NCBI RefSeq assembly: GCF_002944315.1
Contig: NZ_CP024311.1
Coordinates: forward strand, 2,394,501-2,458,500
Origin: Rhizobium sp. NXC24
GTDB lineage: Bacteria > Pseudomonadota > Alphaproteobacteria > Rhizobiales > Rhizobiaceae
DNA: 64,000 nucleotides
Direction: 5' to 3'
This document shows positions 45,053-54,925 of this stretch, piece by piece. The first letter of the stretch is position 1. Each line of letters opens with the position of its first letter. The translations under genes and the position numbers were made by a program. The notes under the pieces are model-generated. The model saw nothing but the letters and a program-made list of their open reading frames with translations. It was not told the origin of the DNA and did not search any database.

Positions 45053-45547
45053 ATGTCTGACGGTTCCAAACGTCCGTTTGCTGCCGCCAACCTTGTTTCG
45101 CGGGCGCGTGCCAAGTACCGGTTCCTGCCTGAGACCGCACTTCCTTCTGACCTGCCGGAGGGGGCAGTCGCCATTGCCGATATGGCCAGCGCTTTCGGGG
45201 TGACACACAGGACGCTGCATTTTTACGAGGAAAAGCGGCTGATCTCAGCCGATCGCCACGGGCTGATGCGCATCTACGGCACCGACGATGTGCTGCGCAT
45301 GGCCGTCATTACAGTCTGCCGCGAAATCGGCATGTCGATCGCCGCCATTCAGGAGATCATGGAAAAGCTCGATGATGCGGAAACATCAGACGATGCCGAG
45401 ACCATCTTCCGCACGGCCCTCAACCACCGCAAGCGCGAACTCATCATCGAGATGTCCGAATTGAATCGGCAGATGCAGAAAGTCACCGATCTCCTTGATT
45501 ATGATAGCACTGCAGAGCGCCCTCATTCTCATGGTGGGGACATCTGA
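45053..45547 (+). CDS. MerR family transcriptional regulator
   Basis: 164 aa from ATG 45053 (GGAGG at 45043-45047). Winged HTH VAIADMASAFGVTHRTLHFYEEKRLISADR near residues 37-67, then ALNHRKRELIIEMSELNRQM, a dimerising coiled coil. It lacks the Cys ligands of metal-sensing MerR proteins, so a different signal is likely. The N-terminal ~35 residues before the HTH are an unusual extension. Confidence 0.9.
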   Translation: MSDGSKRPFAAANLVSRARAKYRFLPETALPSDLPEGAVAIADMASAFGVTHRTLHFYEEKRLISADRHGLMRIYGTDDVLRMAVITVCREIGMSIAAIQEIMEKLDDAETSDDAETIFRTALNHRKRELIIEMSELNRQMQKVTDLLDYDSTAERPHSHGGDI

Positions 45548-45609
45548 TAGACCGTTTCAGCATGGGGTTGAGGCCACCTGATCGGCGTCGTAAGGCGAGC
45601 AAGTAAACT

Positions 45610-46737
45610 TCAGCGGACGATCGTCAGCGTCTCGGCGGCACGCGTAATCGCCGTATAAAGCCAGCGCTCGCGCGTATCGCGAAACGCCCAGCTTTCATCG
45701 AACAACACCACATTGTTCCACTGCGAACCCTGCGCTTTATGCACGGTCAGCGCGTAGCCATAGTCGAATTCGTCATAGCGCTTGCGGGTCGACCAGGGGA
45801 TCTCGCCCTCGACATCCTCGAAGGCCTGCTTCAGCAGCTTGATCTTCGCGGCACCCCGATCCATGTCGTCATCTTCCGGCCGAACAAGCAGATTGATGCC
45901 GGGCTTCGTGGTTTCCCTGGAAGATGTCATCACCTGCCAGAGCGAACCGTTGAGCAGGCCCTTGGCGGGGTCGTTGCGCAGGCAGACCAGCTTGTCCCCG
46001 GATTGCGGATATTCGGCCGTAAAACCCTTGAGCTCGCGCAGTCGCTGATTGTACCGCCGGCGGGTCCGGTTGGTGCCCACCAACACCTGATCCGCCTCGA
46101 GCACCAGCGGCTGCGTCACTTCATTCTTCGAAATCACCTGCGCGGTGCCGTAATCGCCGTGCATGATCTCCCTGCCCTCGCGCACATGCATGGCGAGTTG
46201 GATGATCGGATTGTCACGGGCCTGACGGTGAATGTCCGTCAGAAGATAGTCCGGCTCTTCGTTGGTGAAGAACCCGCCGCCCGAAACCGGCGGCAACTGC
46301 CCGGGGTCGCCGAGGACGAGGATCGGCGTGCCGAAACTCATCAGGTCCTTGCCGAGTGCTTCATCCACCATCGAACATTCGTCGACGATGATCAGCGCGG
46401 CCTTGGCGACCGGGCTCTGCCGGTTGATGGTGAACATCGGGGCGATCGACGTCTTGCCGGTTTCTTCGTCCTCGACGGCCTCTTCACCGCGCGGGCGATA
46501 GATCAGCGAATGGATGGTCTTGGCGTTGCTGGCGCCGCGTGAGCGCAGCACCTGCGCCGCCTTGCCGGTAAAGGCGGCAAACAGGACTTCGCCATCGACA
46601 TGCTCGGCAAAATGCCGGGCAAGCGTCGTCTTGCCCGTACCGGCATAACCGAACAGGCGAAACAGCGGCGAGCGCCGTTCCTTCAGCCATTTGGCAACGG
46701 CCTTGAGCGCTTCGTCTTGTTGTGGTGCGAATTGCAT
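45610..46737 (-). CDS. RecD-like SF1 ATP-dependent DNA helicase
   Basis: 375 aa. Walker A FGYAGTGKTTLA near residue 30, motif Ia AAFTGKAAQVLRSRG, Walker B IIVDECSMVD, motif III ILVLGDPGQLPPV, motif IV-V FDYGYALTVHKAQGSQW and motif VI LYTAITRAAETLTIV. Single-domain RecD2-like helicase, probably 5'-3', acting in DNA repair or recombination. Cytosolic; stands alone. Confidence 0.94.
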   Translation of the reverse strand: MQFAPQQDEALKAVAKWLKERRSPLFRLFGYAGTGKTTLARHFAEHVDGEVLFAAFTGKAAQVLRSRGASNAKTIHSLIYRPRGEEAVEDEETGKTSIAPMFTINRQSPVAKAALIIVDECSMVDEALGKDLMSFGTPILVLGDPGQLPPVSGGGFFTNEEPDYLLTDIHRQARDNPIIQLAMHVREGREIMHGDYGTAQVISKNEVTQPLVLEADQVLVGTNRTRRRYNQRLRELKGFTAEYPQSGDKLVCLRNDPAKGLLNGSLWQVMTSSRETTKPGINLLVRPEDDDMDRGAAKIKLLKQAFEDVEGEIPWSTRKRYDEFDYGYALTVHKAQGSQWNNVVLFDESWAFRDTRERWLYTAITRAAETLTIVR

Positions 46738-46886
46738 GGGCCGACTTGGCAGGATTCGCCCGGCAGAAGCAAGCAGTAAAAAACCCAGAATTGTTGGGAA
46801 TAAAATCGTGGCAATTCGCGTCTCATGTCCGGCAACGCAAAACGTGGGGCCTAGACCATAGGTCTACCATTCCGAGGAGAAACATC

Positions 46887-47267
46887 ATGAAAGCCGCGAA
46901 ATTCTTGCCGATCCTGGTCATGGCATCGGCCGTAGCGACGTCGGCCTTTGCCGCCGCCCCGGTAAAAACCGGCGAAAGCGCCAAGGGCAAGGTTCTCACA
47001 GGCGAAAACGGCATGACACTCTACACCTTCAAGAATGACAAGAAGGGTGTCTCCAATTGCAACGACGATTGCGCCAAGGCATGGCCGCCGCTAATGGCCG
47101 ATAGCAAAGCCAAGGCAGAAGGCGCATATTCGATCATCACCCGCAAAGACGGGAAGAAGCAATGGGCGAAGGACGGCATGCCGCTCTATTTCTTTATGAA
47201 GGATACCAAGGCCGGTGAAGTTGCCGGCGATGGCTTCAAGGGTGTCTGGGATGCCGCACGGCCCTGA
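46887..47267 (+). CDS. secreted COG4315-type repeat protein
   Basis: 126 aa from ATG 46887 with GAGGAG at 46874-46879. A Sec signal peptide (MKAAKFLPILVMASAVATSA) precedes two repeats of the family: GMTLYTFKNDKKGVSNCNDDCAKAWPPL and GMPLYFFMKDTKAGEVAGDGFKGVW. One Cys pair could form a disulphide. Periplasmic protein of unknown role; it precedes an ECF sigma/anti-sigma pair and overlaps the sigma gene by 17 bases, suggesting common control. Confidence 0.85.
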   Translation: MKAAKFLPILVMASAVATSAFAAAPVKTGESAKGKVLTGENGMTLYTFKNDKKGVSNCNDDCAKAWPPLMADSKAKAEGAYSIITRKDGKKQWAKDGMPLYFFMKDTKAGEVAGDGFKGVWDAARP

Positions 47268-47805
47268 TCGGACCGGCCGGGATGCGGGGGGAGCCTCCCC
47301 CGCACCCGACAGCTTCGAGGCGGAGGTGCTGGCGCTCCTCCCCTCGTTACGGCGCTATTCGCGCAGCCTCACCCGATCCGACGCCGATGGCGAAGACCTT
47401 CTGCAGGATTGCGTGGAAAAGGTGCTGGTGCGGCGCAGCCAGTGGCGCGGGCTGAACCTGCGCGGCTGGGTGCTCACCATCATGACCAATCTCTACCGCA
47501 ACGGCCTGCGCCAGCAAGGTCGTCGCAATTTCGTCGATCTTGACGACAACACCGATCTGCCGGCCACTGAGACCAGCAGTGACCCTTTGGAGCGCTCGCG
47601 ATTGGAAGCGGCGCTGAACAGCCTCGGGGAGGATTACCGCGCAGTGCTGATGCTGGTGGTGGTCGAAGGCTACAGCTATCAGGACGTCGCCACCACACTG
47701 GATATTCCGATCGGCACCGTCATGTCGCGCCTGTCTCGAGCGCGCCGGAAAATGACCAATCTGATGAGTGCCGAGAATGTCATTACGCTTCGGAGACCGA
47801 AATGA
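47251..47805 (+). CDS. ECF sigma-70 factor
   Basis: 184 aa from ATG 47251. Region 2 (RYSRSLTRSDADGEDLLQDCVEKVLVRRSQWRG, DNLYRN-like TNLYRNGLRQQ) and region 4 (LNSLGEDYRAVLMLVVVEGYSYQDVATTLDIPIGTVMSRLSRARRKM). Redirects RNA polymerase to a stress regulon. The stop overlaps the anti-sigma start by four bases (ATGA). Confidence 0.93.
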   Translation: MPHGPDRTGRDAGGASPAPDSFEAEVLALLPSLRRYSRSLTRSDADGEDLLQDCVEKVLVRRSQWRGLNLRGWVLTIMTNLYRNGLRQQGRRNFVDLDDNTDLPATETSSDPLERSRLEAALNSLGEDYRAVLMLVVVEGYSYQDVATTLDIPIGTVMSRLSRARRKMTNLMSAENVITLRRPK

Positions 47806-48602
47806 GCGAACGTAACCCGACCGTGACCGAAGCGGATCTCCACGCCTTTGCGGACGGATTGCTGCCGGCGGACGATCACGCCCGATTGAAAGCCTGGCTT
47901 GTCGAAAACTCCGAACAAGCGGACCAGATCTCCGCATGGCAGGCGCAAAACGCCAGCATCAAGGCGCTGTTTGCGCCGTATGAAACGTCGAAGGAAGGCG
48001 ACCGTGAGCTGGTATTGCGCATCCCGGCGTCGTCTGTGCCTGCCGCAGCGTCACGTCGGCTTCGCTGGCTGCCGATGGCCGCGGCCTCCCTAGCGATCTT
48101 CCTGGTCGGCGCTGCCGCCGGCCATTTCGGCCCACCGCTTCTGACGCAGCCGGACCTTCGCCTGGCGGGTATCGAAGCGCTGCCGCGGCAGGCGCAATCG
48201 GCCTTCGTCGTCTATGCGAGCGATGTCCGCCACCCGGTCGAGGTCGGCGCGGATCAGGAAGCACATCTTGCCACCTGGCTCGGCAAGCGCATGAATGTCG
48301 CCGGCCTCAAGGTGCCGAGCCTCAGCGCGCTCGGCTTCCAGCTCGTCGGCGGCCGTCTGCTGCCGATCAACGGCACGCCCGGTGCACTCTTCATGTATGA
48401 GAACGCCAGCGGCCAACGCTTGACCGTGCTCGTCGGCAGCAACAAGGACAATACGACGACCAGCTTCCGCTTCACCAGTGCCGGTACGGTCGAGACCTTC
48501 TACTGGATCGACGGCAAGCTCGGCTATGCCGTTACCGGCGAAATCTCGCGCGACATGCTGAGGCGGGTGGCGGATGAATGCTATAAGCAGTTCTCATCGT
48601 AA
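47802..48602 (+). CDS. anti-sigma factor
   Basis: 266 aa. A cytosolic N-terminus with an acidic sigma-binding region (VTEADLHAFADGLLPADDHARL), one membrane helix LPMAAASLAIFLVGAAAGHF near residues 90-110, and a periplasmic C-terminal domain of the RseA/ChrR-like class. Holds the adjacent ECF factor inactive at the membrane; the released signal is unknown. Confidence 0.9.
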   Translation: MSERNPTVTEADLHAFADGLLPADDHARLKAWLVENSEQADQISAWQAQNASIKALFAPYETSKEGDRELVLRIPASSVPAAASRRLRWLPMAAASLAIFLVGAAAGHFGPPLLTQPDLRLAGIEALPRQAQSAFVVYASDVRHPVEVGADQEAHLATWLGKRMNVAGLKVPSLSALGFQLVGGRLLPINGTPGALFMYENASGQRLTVLVGSNKDNTTTSFRFTSAGTVETFYWIDGKLGYAVTGEISRDMLRRVADECYKQFSS

Positions 48603-48607
48603 GACGC

Positions 48608-48979
48608 TCAGCGTTCGGGATCGTTCTCCAGCAAGATCGGCTTGCCGTGCGGCGTCGCTTCCGCCGCGCGCTGCCAGCTTTTCTGCAGGTCGAGGATCGC
48701 GCTCGCATCGGCGATGCCGCGGCTGATCAACATGCTGGAGAGTGCGGCCACCCAACAGTCGAAATAATCGCTGCCGTCTTTGGCCCGGCCAGGCTTGTAC
48801 AATTCGGCAGAAAGCTGCTCTGCCCACTCGCCCCAGCTAAACAGTCTCTTCTCATGCAGATGCACGGTCATTGCAAAAGCCTCCGCCGCCCAGGGCTCGG
48901 GGAAGACCGGCTCACCATCGGCGGATTTTGGCAGTTGCGGCGATTGCGCCAGGAGCGACGAGGTCTCAGACGCGCTCAA
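48608..48979 (-). CDS. nitrile hydratase accessory/activator protein
   Basis: 123 aa, NHase-beta-like fold (PEPWAAEAFAMTVHLHEKRLFSWGEWAEQLS). Homologues (P14K type) act as cobalt chaperones that swap the alpha subunit into the enzyme. Third gene of the alpha-beta-activator operon; its start overlaps the beta stop by 14 bases. Confidence 0.9.
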   Translation of the reverse strand: MSASETSSLLAQSPQLPKSADGEPVFPEPWAAEAFAMTVHLHEKRLFSWGEWAEQLSAELYKPGRAKDGSDYFDCWVAALSSMLISRGIADASAILDLQKSWQRAAEATPHGKPILLENDPER

Positions 48980-49625
48980 GATAGTTCTCCCAGGCGTCGA
49001 TGGAGACGGTTAGCGACGGATCGGCGCCCTCACCCCAGATTTCCGGCGCATCGAAAACGACGGTGTAAATCCATTGCGGATTCTCGCCCTTGCCATGAGC
49101 ATTGTCGTCGGGGAAAACGAACGAGCCCTGAACGGCTTCCACCACACCCGTCTTGGCTCGCGCATAGCGGGGCAAACGCGTATGTCCCGTCGGATTGATG
49201 TTCTTCGTCCGCACGTGATCGCCGACCGCAAAAAGCGGCGCCGTATTGACCGGCCGATCGCAGGGGCCGCCCTTGGCAAGAGCGCCGGTGACCATATCGG
49301 CCTTCAAGATACGCTTCGGCACCACACCTTGCTGCGACGAATGGCCGGTTCGCAACTCGTCGTGCGTTACAAAACCATGCCGTTGCAGCAGCACTTCGAC
49401 CCCACGCGTCCAGATCTCATAATAACTGGCGGCTAGGTATGCAGCCGGAGGGATATTTTCACGCGCATGCCGGCTTTCATCGATGCTCCAGGCGCCGAAC
49501 GCGCCGCAGGAGAGCGTGAGGCCGAGCGCCCGCTTTTCCCATTCCGCATGGAAGACCGGTTCGTTCGGCTCCGGCGCGACCGGACCAAAACCCATCTGCC
49601 CGCCAAGATCGTGCGGCCCGTTCAT
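48966..49625 (-). CDS. nthB: nitrile hydratase beta subunit
   Basis: 219 aa. [16 protein letters not shown] at the start, [15 protein letters not shown], and the C-terminal SH3-like half ([29 protein letters not shown]) are standard. Forms the alpha-beta pair that hydrates nitriles to amides. Overlaps the alpha stop by four bases. Confidence 0.96.
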   Translation of the reverse strand: MNGPHDLGGQMGFGPVAPEPNEPVFHAEWEKRALGLTLSCGAFGAWSIDESRHARENIPPAAYLAASYYEIWTRGVEVLLQRHGFVTHDELRTGHSSQQGVVPKRILKADMVTGALAKGGPCDRPVNTAPLFAVGDHVRTKNINPTGHTRLPRYARAKTGVVEAVQGSFVFPDDNAHGKGENPQWIYTVVFDAPEIWGEGADPSLTVSIDAWENYLERV

Positions 49626-50251
49626 ATCGTCACCTCCGGAGCCTTGGCGACCGCCGTACCGATCATGGCGTCACGGCTGACGAGATCGGCAAGGGCCGCT
49701 TCATTCATGCCCTCGGTGCCATCAGGACGTTCCGGGATAACGAGATAGCGCAGCTCGGCCGTCGAATCCCAGACGCGAATCTTCTGCCCATCAGGCAGCG
49801 TCAGACCGAATTCGGCCAACACGCCGCGTGGATCGATGACAGCGCGAGAGCGATAAGCCGGCGCCTTGTACCAGACCGGCGGCAGGCCGAGCACTGACCA
49901 GGGATAGCAGGAGCAGAGCGTGCAAACGATGAGATTATGCGTTTCTGGCGTATTGAACACCGCCCGCATATGCTCGCCCTGCCGACCGCTAAAACCAAGG
50001 CTGGCAATCGCCGCCGTTGCGTCGCGCTTCAACCATTCGGCAAATTCCGGATCGCTCCAGGCTTTCGCCACCACCTGCGCTCCGTTGCGCGGCCCGACCT
50101 TCGTCTCGTAGGTCTCGACGATGATGTCGATCGCCGCCGGATCGATCAGCCCCTTTTCCGTCAGCAGCGTCTCCAGCGCCTTCACGCGCGCCTGCATATC
50201 GGAATAGTGGTTGTCATGATCATGGTGATGATGGTCGTCATGATCGTGCAT
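49622..50251 (-). CDS. nthA: nitrile hydratase alpha subunit (cobalt type)
   Basis: 209 aa from ATG 50251 with GGGGAGA upstream. The metal claw [10 protein letters not shown] has Thr after the first Cys, which marks cobalt- rather than iron-type enzymes; the two later Cys are normally oxidised. The N-terminus is a His/Asp metal-binding tail ([14 protein letters not shown]). No amidase or aldoxime dehydratase gene lies nearby. Confidence 0.96.
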   Translation of the reverse strand: MHDHDDHHHHDHDNHYSDMQARVKALETLLTEKGLIDPAAIDIIVETYETKVGPRNGAQVVAKAWSDPEFAEWLKRDATAAIASLGFSGRQGEHMRAVFNTPETHNLIVCTLCSCYPWSVLGLPPVWYKAPAYRSRAVIDPRGVLAEFGLTLPDGQKIRVWDSTAELRYLVIPERPDGTEGMNEAALADLVSRDAMIGTAVAKAPEVTI

Positions 50252-50388
50252 AATAAATCTCCCCGTCGAACAAGCCTCAGTTCTAAGCCTTTGCCATACG
50301 GCCGCCAAGCGCCTTCTTCATAGGTTGCAACCGCGATCAGATGCCGCAACCCCTCGCATTGTTAGCGCGTTTAGCTAGTCTGCCCAGC

Positions 50389-51678
50389 ATGAAGATTTTG
50401 ATTCTTGGCGCAACTGGTTTCATCGGCTCTGTAATCGCGGCGCGATTGCGCAAGGACGGGCATATGATCACCGGTCTTGCCCGTAATCCTGGCCGGGCGC
50501 GGATAAAACACCCTTCGATTACCTGGATCAAAGCCGATCTGGCCAAGATGACCAATCCATCAGACTGGCATGCCGTGCTGAACGACCATCAGCTCGTCAT
50601 CAACTGCGCCGGCGCCCTTCAGGACGGGCCTTCCGATGATCTCGCCGCCACGCAGGAAAAGGCAATGCTGGCGCTCTATGCCGCAGCAGCACAATCGGCA
50701 ATCGAGCTCGTCGTGCAGATTTCCGCCCGCACGGAAGGTGGAGGCCAAGAGCAGCCGTTCCTGGCGACAAAGCGCAATGCCGACAAGGCGCTGGCGGCAA
50801 GTGGTCTCAACCACATTATTCTGAGGCCAGCGCTCGTCCTTGGCCGCAACGCCCATGGCGGTACGGCATTGCTGCGCGCGCTTGCGGCCATACCTTTTGT
50901 CCTGCCTCTCACCCATGCGCAAAGCCCGGTCGAGACGGTCTCGGTCGATGATGTCGCCGCGATCGTCTCGGCGGCGGTTGCCGGCGAATTCGAATCCGGC
51001 GCCGACATCGATCTTGCTGCCGGCGAAGCATTGACACTGCGCGAACTCGTCATCCTTCATCGAAACTGGCTCGGCCTGCCGCCGACACGGGTCATGCCGA
51101 TACCGGCCGGCTTGGCAAAGGTGGTAAGCTCGGCGGCCGACATCGCCGGCAGGTTTGGATGGCGCTCGCCGCTCCGGTCGACTGCGATGGCGGTGATGTC
51201 CGAAGGAGTTCTCAGCCGAAGGAATGCGGGGCACCTCCCAACTCAACGTTTGGCGACGGCCATCGAAACGCTGAATGCCAATCCCTCCGGCGTTCAGGAT
51301 TTGTGGTTTGCCCGCCTCTACCTGTTAAAGCCGTTGATGATCGGCGGGCTGGCGCTCTTCTGGATGCTGTCGGGCATCATTCCGATGCTAGCCCCGACAG
51401 CGGCAAGCCGGCACTTCCTACCCTTCATGCCGGACGGCATGGCAATGGCTTTGACGCTGACTACCTGTCTGCTTGACATAGCCCTTGGCGCCTTTGTCCT
51501 TGTGCGGCCCTTTGCGCGATCGGCCTTGTTCGGAATGCTCGCCGTCACGCTCGGCTATCTTGCCGGCGGCACGTTGCTCGAACCGTCGCTTTGGTTCGAT
51601 CCACTCGGGCCATTTGTCAAAGCACTGCCGGCGATCCTCCTGACGCTTGCCACATTTGCGGTATTGGAGGAGCGCTGA
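50389..51678 (+). CDS. NmrA-like SDR with C-terminal DoxX-type membrane domain
   Basis: 429 aa from ATG 50389. Residues 1-230: SDR KILILGATGFIGSVIAARL and an NmrA-type LRPALVLGRNAHG. Residues ~320-430: four hydrophobic helices of the DoxX_3 kind (LKPLMIGGLALFWMLSGI, ALTLTTCLLDIALGAFVL). The fusion is known in proteobacteria; function unclear. Overlaps the DUF2269 start by one base (TGATG). Confidence 0.87.
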   Translation: MKILILGATGFIGSVIAARLRKDGHMITGLARNPGRARIKHPSITWIKADLAKMTNPSDWHAVLNDHQLVINCAGALQDGPSDDLAATQEKAMLALYAAAAQSAIELVVQISARTEGGGQEQPFLATKRNADKALAASGLNHIILRPALVLGRNAHGGTALLRALAAIPFVLPLTHAQSPVETVSVDDVAAIVSAAVAGEFESGADIDLAAGEALTLRELVILHRNWLGLPPTRVMPIPAGLAKVVSSAADIAGRFGWRSPLRSTAMAVMSEGVLSRRNAGHLPTQRLATAIETLNANPSGVQDLWFARLYLLKPLMIGGLALFWMLSGIIPMLAPTAASRHFLPFMPDGMAMALTLTTCLLDIALGAFVLVRPFARSALFGMLAVTLGYLAGGTLLEPSLWFDPLGPFVKALPAILLTLATFAVLEER

Positions 51679-52157
51679 TGCTGACAGAGGAGCTTCTTCG
51701 GCTTGTTCATGTCGTCGGCGCCACAGTGCTTTTCGGCACCGGTGCGGGTATCGCCTTCTTCATGGTCATGGCGCATCGTACCGGCGACCCCAAGCTGATC
51801 GCACATGTCGCCGCAACGGTCGTCATCGCCGATACCATCTTTACGGCAACGGCCGTCGTCTTTCAGCCGGTGACCGGCTATCTGCTCGCACAATCGATCG
51901 GCTGGCCGCTCGAAGAAGGATGGATCGCCCTGTCCTTACTGCTCTATGTGCTGACCGGAGTTTTCTGGCTGCCGGTGGTTTGGATACAAATCCGCCTGCG
52001 CGATCTCGCTCGAAGGGCATCCGCGACCGGAACGCCGCTGCCGGCAGCCTATCACCGTCTTTATCGCATCTGGTTTGCTTGCGGCTTCCCCGCCTTTTTC
52101 GCGGTCATCAGCATTCTTTGGCTGATGCTCAACAAGCCATCCATATCGCTACTTTAG
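51678..52157 (+). CDS. DUF2269 membrane protein
   Basis: 159 aa, about four membrane helices (LLRLVHVVGATVLFGTGAGI, VAATVVIADTIFTATAVVF, WIALSLLLYVLTGVFWLPV, WFACGFPAFFAVISILWLML). The leading LLRLVHV histidine could be a ligand as in heme/quinone membrane proteins. Translationally coupled to the SDR-DoxX gene; likely a redox-linked membrane pair. GGAGGAG at 51666-51672. Confidence 0.85.
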   Translation: MLTEELLRLVHVVGATVLFGTGAGIAFFMVMAHRTGDPKLIAHVAATVVIADTIFTATAVVFQPVTGYLLAQSIGWPLEEGWIALSLLLYVLTGVFWLPVVWIQIRLRDLARRASATGTPLPAAYHRLYRIWFACGFPAFFAVISILWLMLNKPSISLL

Positions 52158-52742
52158 CATCGGCCAGAGGCTGAGCACCAGCAGGACCGCCATGGTGATG
52201 TTGAACCATTTGAGGCGAACGGGGTCCGAAAGCCAGTCGCGCAGGGCCGAGCCGAAACCGGCCCAGGTCGAAACGCTGGGAACATTGACCGCCGCAAAGG
52301 CAAGGCCGACGAGTAATACGCTGATCAAATAGAGCTGCGGATTGGTGTAGGTCGCCATGGCCGTGACAGCCATGACCCAGGCCTTGGGATTGACCCACTG
52401 AAAGGCGGCAGCGCTCAGGAAACTCATCGGCTCCACGCCGCTTTCCTTCTCGCTGAGGCTGCGTGACGTCGCAATTTTCCAGGCGATCCAGACGAGATAG
52501 GCTCCACCGGCGAATTTCAGGGCAGTGTAGAGCAGCGGTACGGTATGCAGCAATGCCCCAAGCCCCAGCCCGACGCCCAGCAGCAACGACAGAAAGCCGG
52601 CGCCGATGCCGAGCATGTGCGGGATCGTGCGACGAAAACCGAAATTCACGCCCGATGCGAACAGCATCATATTGTTAGGTCCGGGCGTGATCGATGTCGT
52701 GAACGCAAACAACAGAAGAGCCAAAAATGTATCCGGCGCCAT
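52149..52742 (-). CDS. LysE family amino-acid exporter
   Basis: 197 aa from ATG 52742 with GGGGAGG upstream. N-terminal TPGPNNMMLFASGVNFGFRRT is the LysE signature; about six membrane helices. Exports amino acids or related molecules. Convergent with the DUF2269 gene, overlapping by nine bases. Confidence 0.92.
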   Translation of the reverse strand: MAPDTFLALLLFAFTTSITPGPNNMMLFASGVNFGFRRTIPHMLGIGAGFLSLLLGVGLGLGALLHTVPLLYTALKFAGGAYLVWIAWKIATSRSLSEKESGVEPMSFLSAAAFQWVNPKAWVMAVTAMATYTNPQLYLISVLLVGLAFAAVNVPSVSTWAGFGSALRDWLSDPVRLKWFNITMAVLLVLSLWPMLK

Positions 52743-52943
52743 AAAGCCTCCCCGGACGCAGCTCTCTTGGTCAACGGAAGCGTCCATTCCTCGCGATGCG
52801 CGTCTGTCACAGCGGCGCCGCGCAACCCTAATTCGCCTTGGAATCGAATGCCATGAGATGATTGTCACGGTGACATGAATGGCCTCGATTGAAATCCCGA
52901 TGAATGCACTTATCCTTCGCTTCTCAAGCAGCGAGGACAGGCC

Positions 52944-53789
52944 ATGCGCGACCCCATTCCTACCGTCACCCTTCCCTCCGGCATCACGGTTCCCGCTCTT
53001 GGCCAGGGGACATGGAACATGGGCGAAACGATCGCTCGGGCTGAGGACGAGATCGCCAGCCTAAAGGCCGGGCTTGATCTCGGCATGACGCTGATCGACA
53101 CCGCCGAAATGTATGGCGACGGCGGCGCGGAGGAAATCGTCGGCAAGGCGATCAAGGGGCAGCGCGACAAGGTATTCATCGTCAGCAAGGTCTATCCCAT
53201 GAACGCGAGTCGCAAGGGCGCGATCGAGGCATGCGAACGCAGCCTGAAACGGATGAAAATCGACCGCATCGACCTCTATCTGCTGCATTGGCGCGGAGAG
53301 TATCCGCTGGCTGAAACAGTGGCGGCCTTCGAAGCCCTGAAAGCCGCAGGCAAGATCGGCGCCTGGGGTGTCTCGAACTTCGATGTTGACGACATGGAGG
53401 AACTGCTGGCCGTTCCCGATGGCGGCAATGTCGCCGCCAATCAAGTGCTCTACAATCTCGGCCGACGCGGCATCGAATATGATCTGCTGCCGTGGTGCCA
53501 GGAGCGCAACATTCCGATCATGGCCTATTCGCCGATCGAGCAGGGCCGCCTCGCCCATCATCCGGACCTGATCCACATCGCGAAGACCTATCAGGCAACG
53601 CCGGCTCAGGTGGCGCTTGCCTTTCTGCTGGAGCGCGACGGCGTGATCGCCATTCCCAAGACCTCCAATCCGCAACGGGTTGCGGAAAACCGCGACGCCG
53701 TCTCGCTCGACATCACCGACGAGGATTGGGCCACCCTCGACGCCGCCTTTCCGCCACCGGCGCGAAAGAAGCCGCTGGAGATGCTCTAA
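52944..53789 (+). CDS. aldo/keto reductase
   Basis: 281 aa, shorter than the AKR at 26062. [34 protein letters not shown] (catalytic Asp/Tyr), FIVSKVYP (Lys), LYLLHWRG (His) and [15 protein letters not shown] (NADPH). YeaE-like small AKR; substrate unknown. Overlaps the convergent capsule gene by four bases. Confidence 0.94.
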   Translation: MRDPIPTVTLPSGITVPALGQGTWNMGETIARAEDEIASLKAGLDLGMTLIDTAEMYGDGGAEEIVGKAIKGQRDKVFIVSKVYPMNASRKGAIEACERSLKRMKIDRIDLYLLHWRGEYPLAETVAAFEALKAAGKIGAWGVSNFDVDDMEELLAVPDGGNVAANQVLYNLGRRGIEYDLLPWCQERNIPIMAYSPIEQGRLAHHPDLIHIAKTYQATPAQVALAFLLERDGVIAIPKTSNPQRVAENRDAVSLDITDEDWATLDAAFPPPARKKPLEML

Positions 53790-54832
53790 TTGCGGGCCTC
53801 CGCGCGCTGCTGCGTGACGATCAGCTCGATTGCCTGGAAAACATCGATCTGCCGCCAGTCGGCCGGATCGCGATAGGTCGGATAAAGCGAAAAGGCAGCC
53901 GCGGCGATCTGGTCGACGGTACACCGCCTTGTTCGTCTGTCGGCAAGGACTGCTTTCGTGTAGACGCCGAATTGATCTTCCGTCACACCCCATCCGGCAT
54001 AAAACGGCGCGGCATAGCAGCGTACCGGAATGCCGCGCAGCAGCGCGTCGAAGCCGAACTGGCTGGAGACCGTCCAGACCTCATCCACAACGTCCAGGAC
54101 CGATGCTACCGACACCGCATCGTTGAGTAATATCCCGTCGCTCTTGCCGGCAATTTCTGTAGTCAGATATCCCTTGCGGTGGCCGGCCATGACATCCGGA
54201 TGCGTCCGGATCACGCACTGCGCGCCGCTGGCCTGCGCATCGGCAAGCATCCGTTCGAACGAGGCGCGTGAACCGAGTGCCTTGCCAATGGAGATATCGC
54301 CGACGACCTGATCGACCAGCAGGATACGGCGTTTCGTTGTCCGCTCGATCGTGGGCGCCTTGTGCGGCAGATGATTGTATTTGGAGAGCTTGTTCCGAAC
54401 GATCTGTTCGCGGATTGCCTTGCCAAGTTCGCCAATCTGCACCCCATCAGCCCCTTGGATCAGCCGCTCGAGACGCGACGGCCGGTTCGCATCCACCGGC
54501 AGACCGAGATCATCGACGACGATGGAGAGCGGCACTGCGCCAGCCTTTCCAAGGCCGACCGAGCGCAGAAAACCGTCTTCAAGGTTCCAATTCGGCAATC
54601 CCCGCAACCGCGAGATCGCCGCTGCCGTCTTTGCCGGCATGCGCCCGCCCCAGGATACGATACCACCGATGGCCGGCGAGAGGGTCGACGCGATCTTCTG
54701 CGACCCGAAATACTGGCCAAGCCAGGGGAAAGCCTGCCGCACATAGAAGGTAGCGCCGAGACGCATTCCTGCCGGAGGATGCCAGCTTTTCTCGCCGATA
54801 TCGGGCGTATACTTTTCGGTCGAAAGCCCCAA
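53786..54832 (-). CDS. capsular polysaccharide Kdo-transferase-like protein (KpsC/KpsS family)
   Basis: 348 aa. Family marks: [68 protein letters not shown] and [14 protein letters not shown]. These match the capsule-linked retaining Kdo transferases. It is a single, not duplicated, copy. No other capsule gene is visible nearby. Confidence 0.85.
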   Translation of the reverse strand: MGLSTEKYTPDIGEKSWHPPAGMRLGATFYVRQAFPWLGQYFGSQKIASTLSPAIGGIVSWGGRMPAKTAAAISRLRGLPNWNLEDGFLRSVGLGKAGAVPLSIVVDDLGLPVDANRPSRLERLIQGADGVQIGELGKAIREQIVRNKLSKYNHLPHKAPTIERTTKRRILLVDQVVGDISIGKALGSRASFERMLADAQASGAQCVIRTHPDVMAGHRKGYLTTEIAGKSDGILLNDAVSVASVLDVVDEVWTVSSQFGFDALLRGIPVRCYAAPFYAGWGVTEDQFGVYTKAVLADRRTRRCTVDQIAAAAFSLYPTYRDPADWRQIDVFQAIELIVTQQRAEARN

Positions 54833-54925
54833 TTATGCCACCTGCGTAAGTTGGGGCCTACCTTGCACGCCCAAGCGCCGCGCAAGCTACGCGACGCCGA
54901 TAAGCCGGTCAACGACAGGCGTTCT

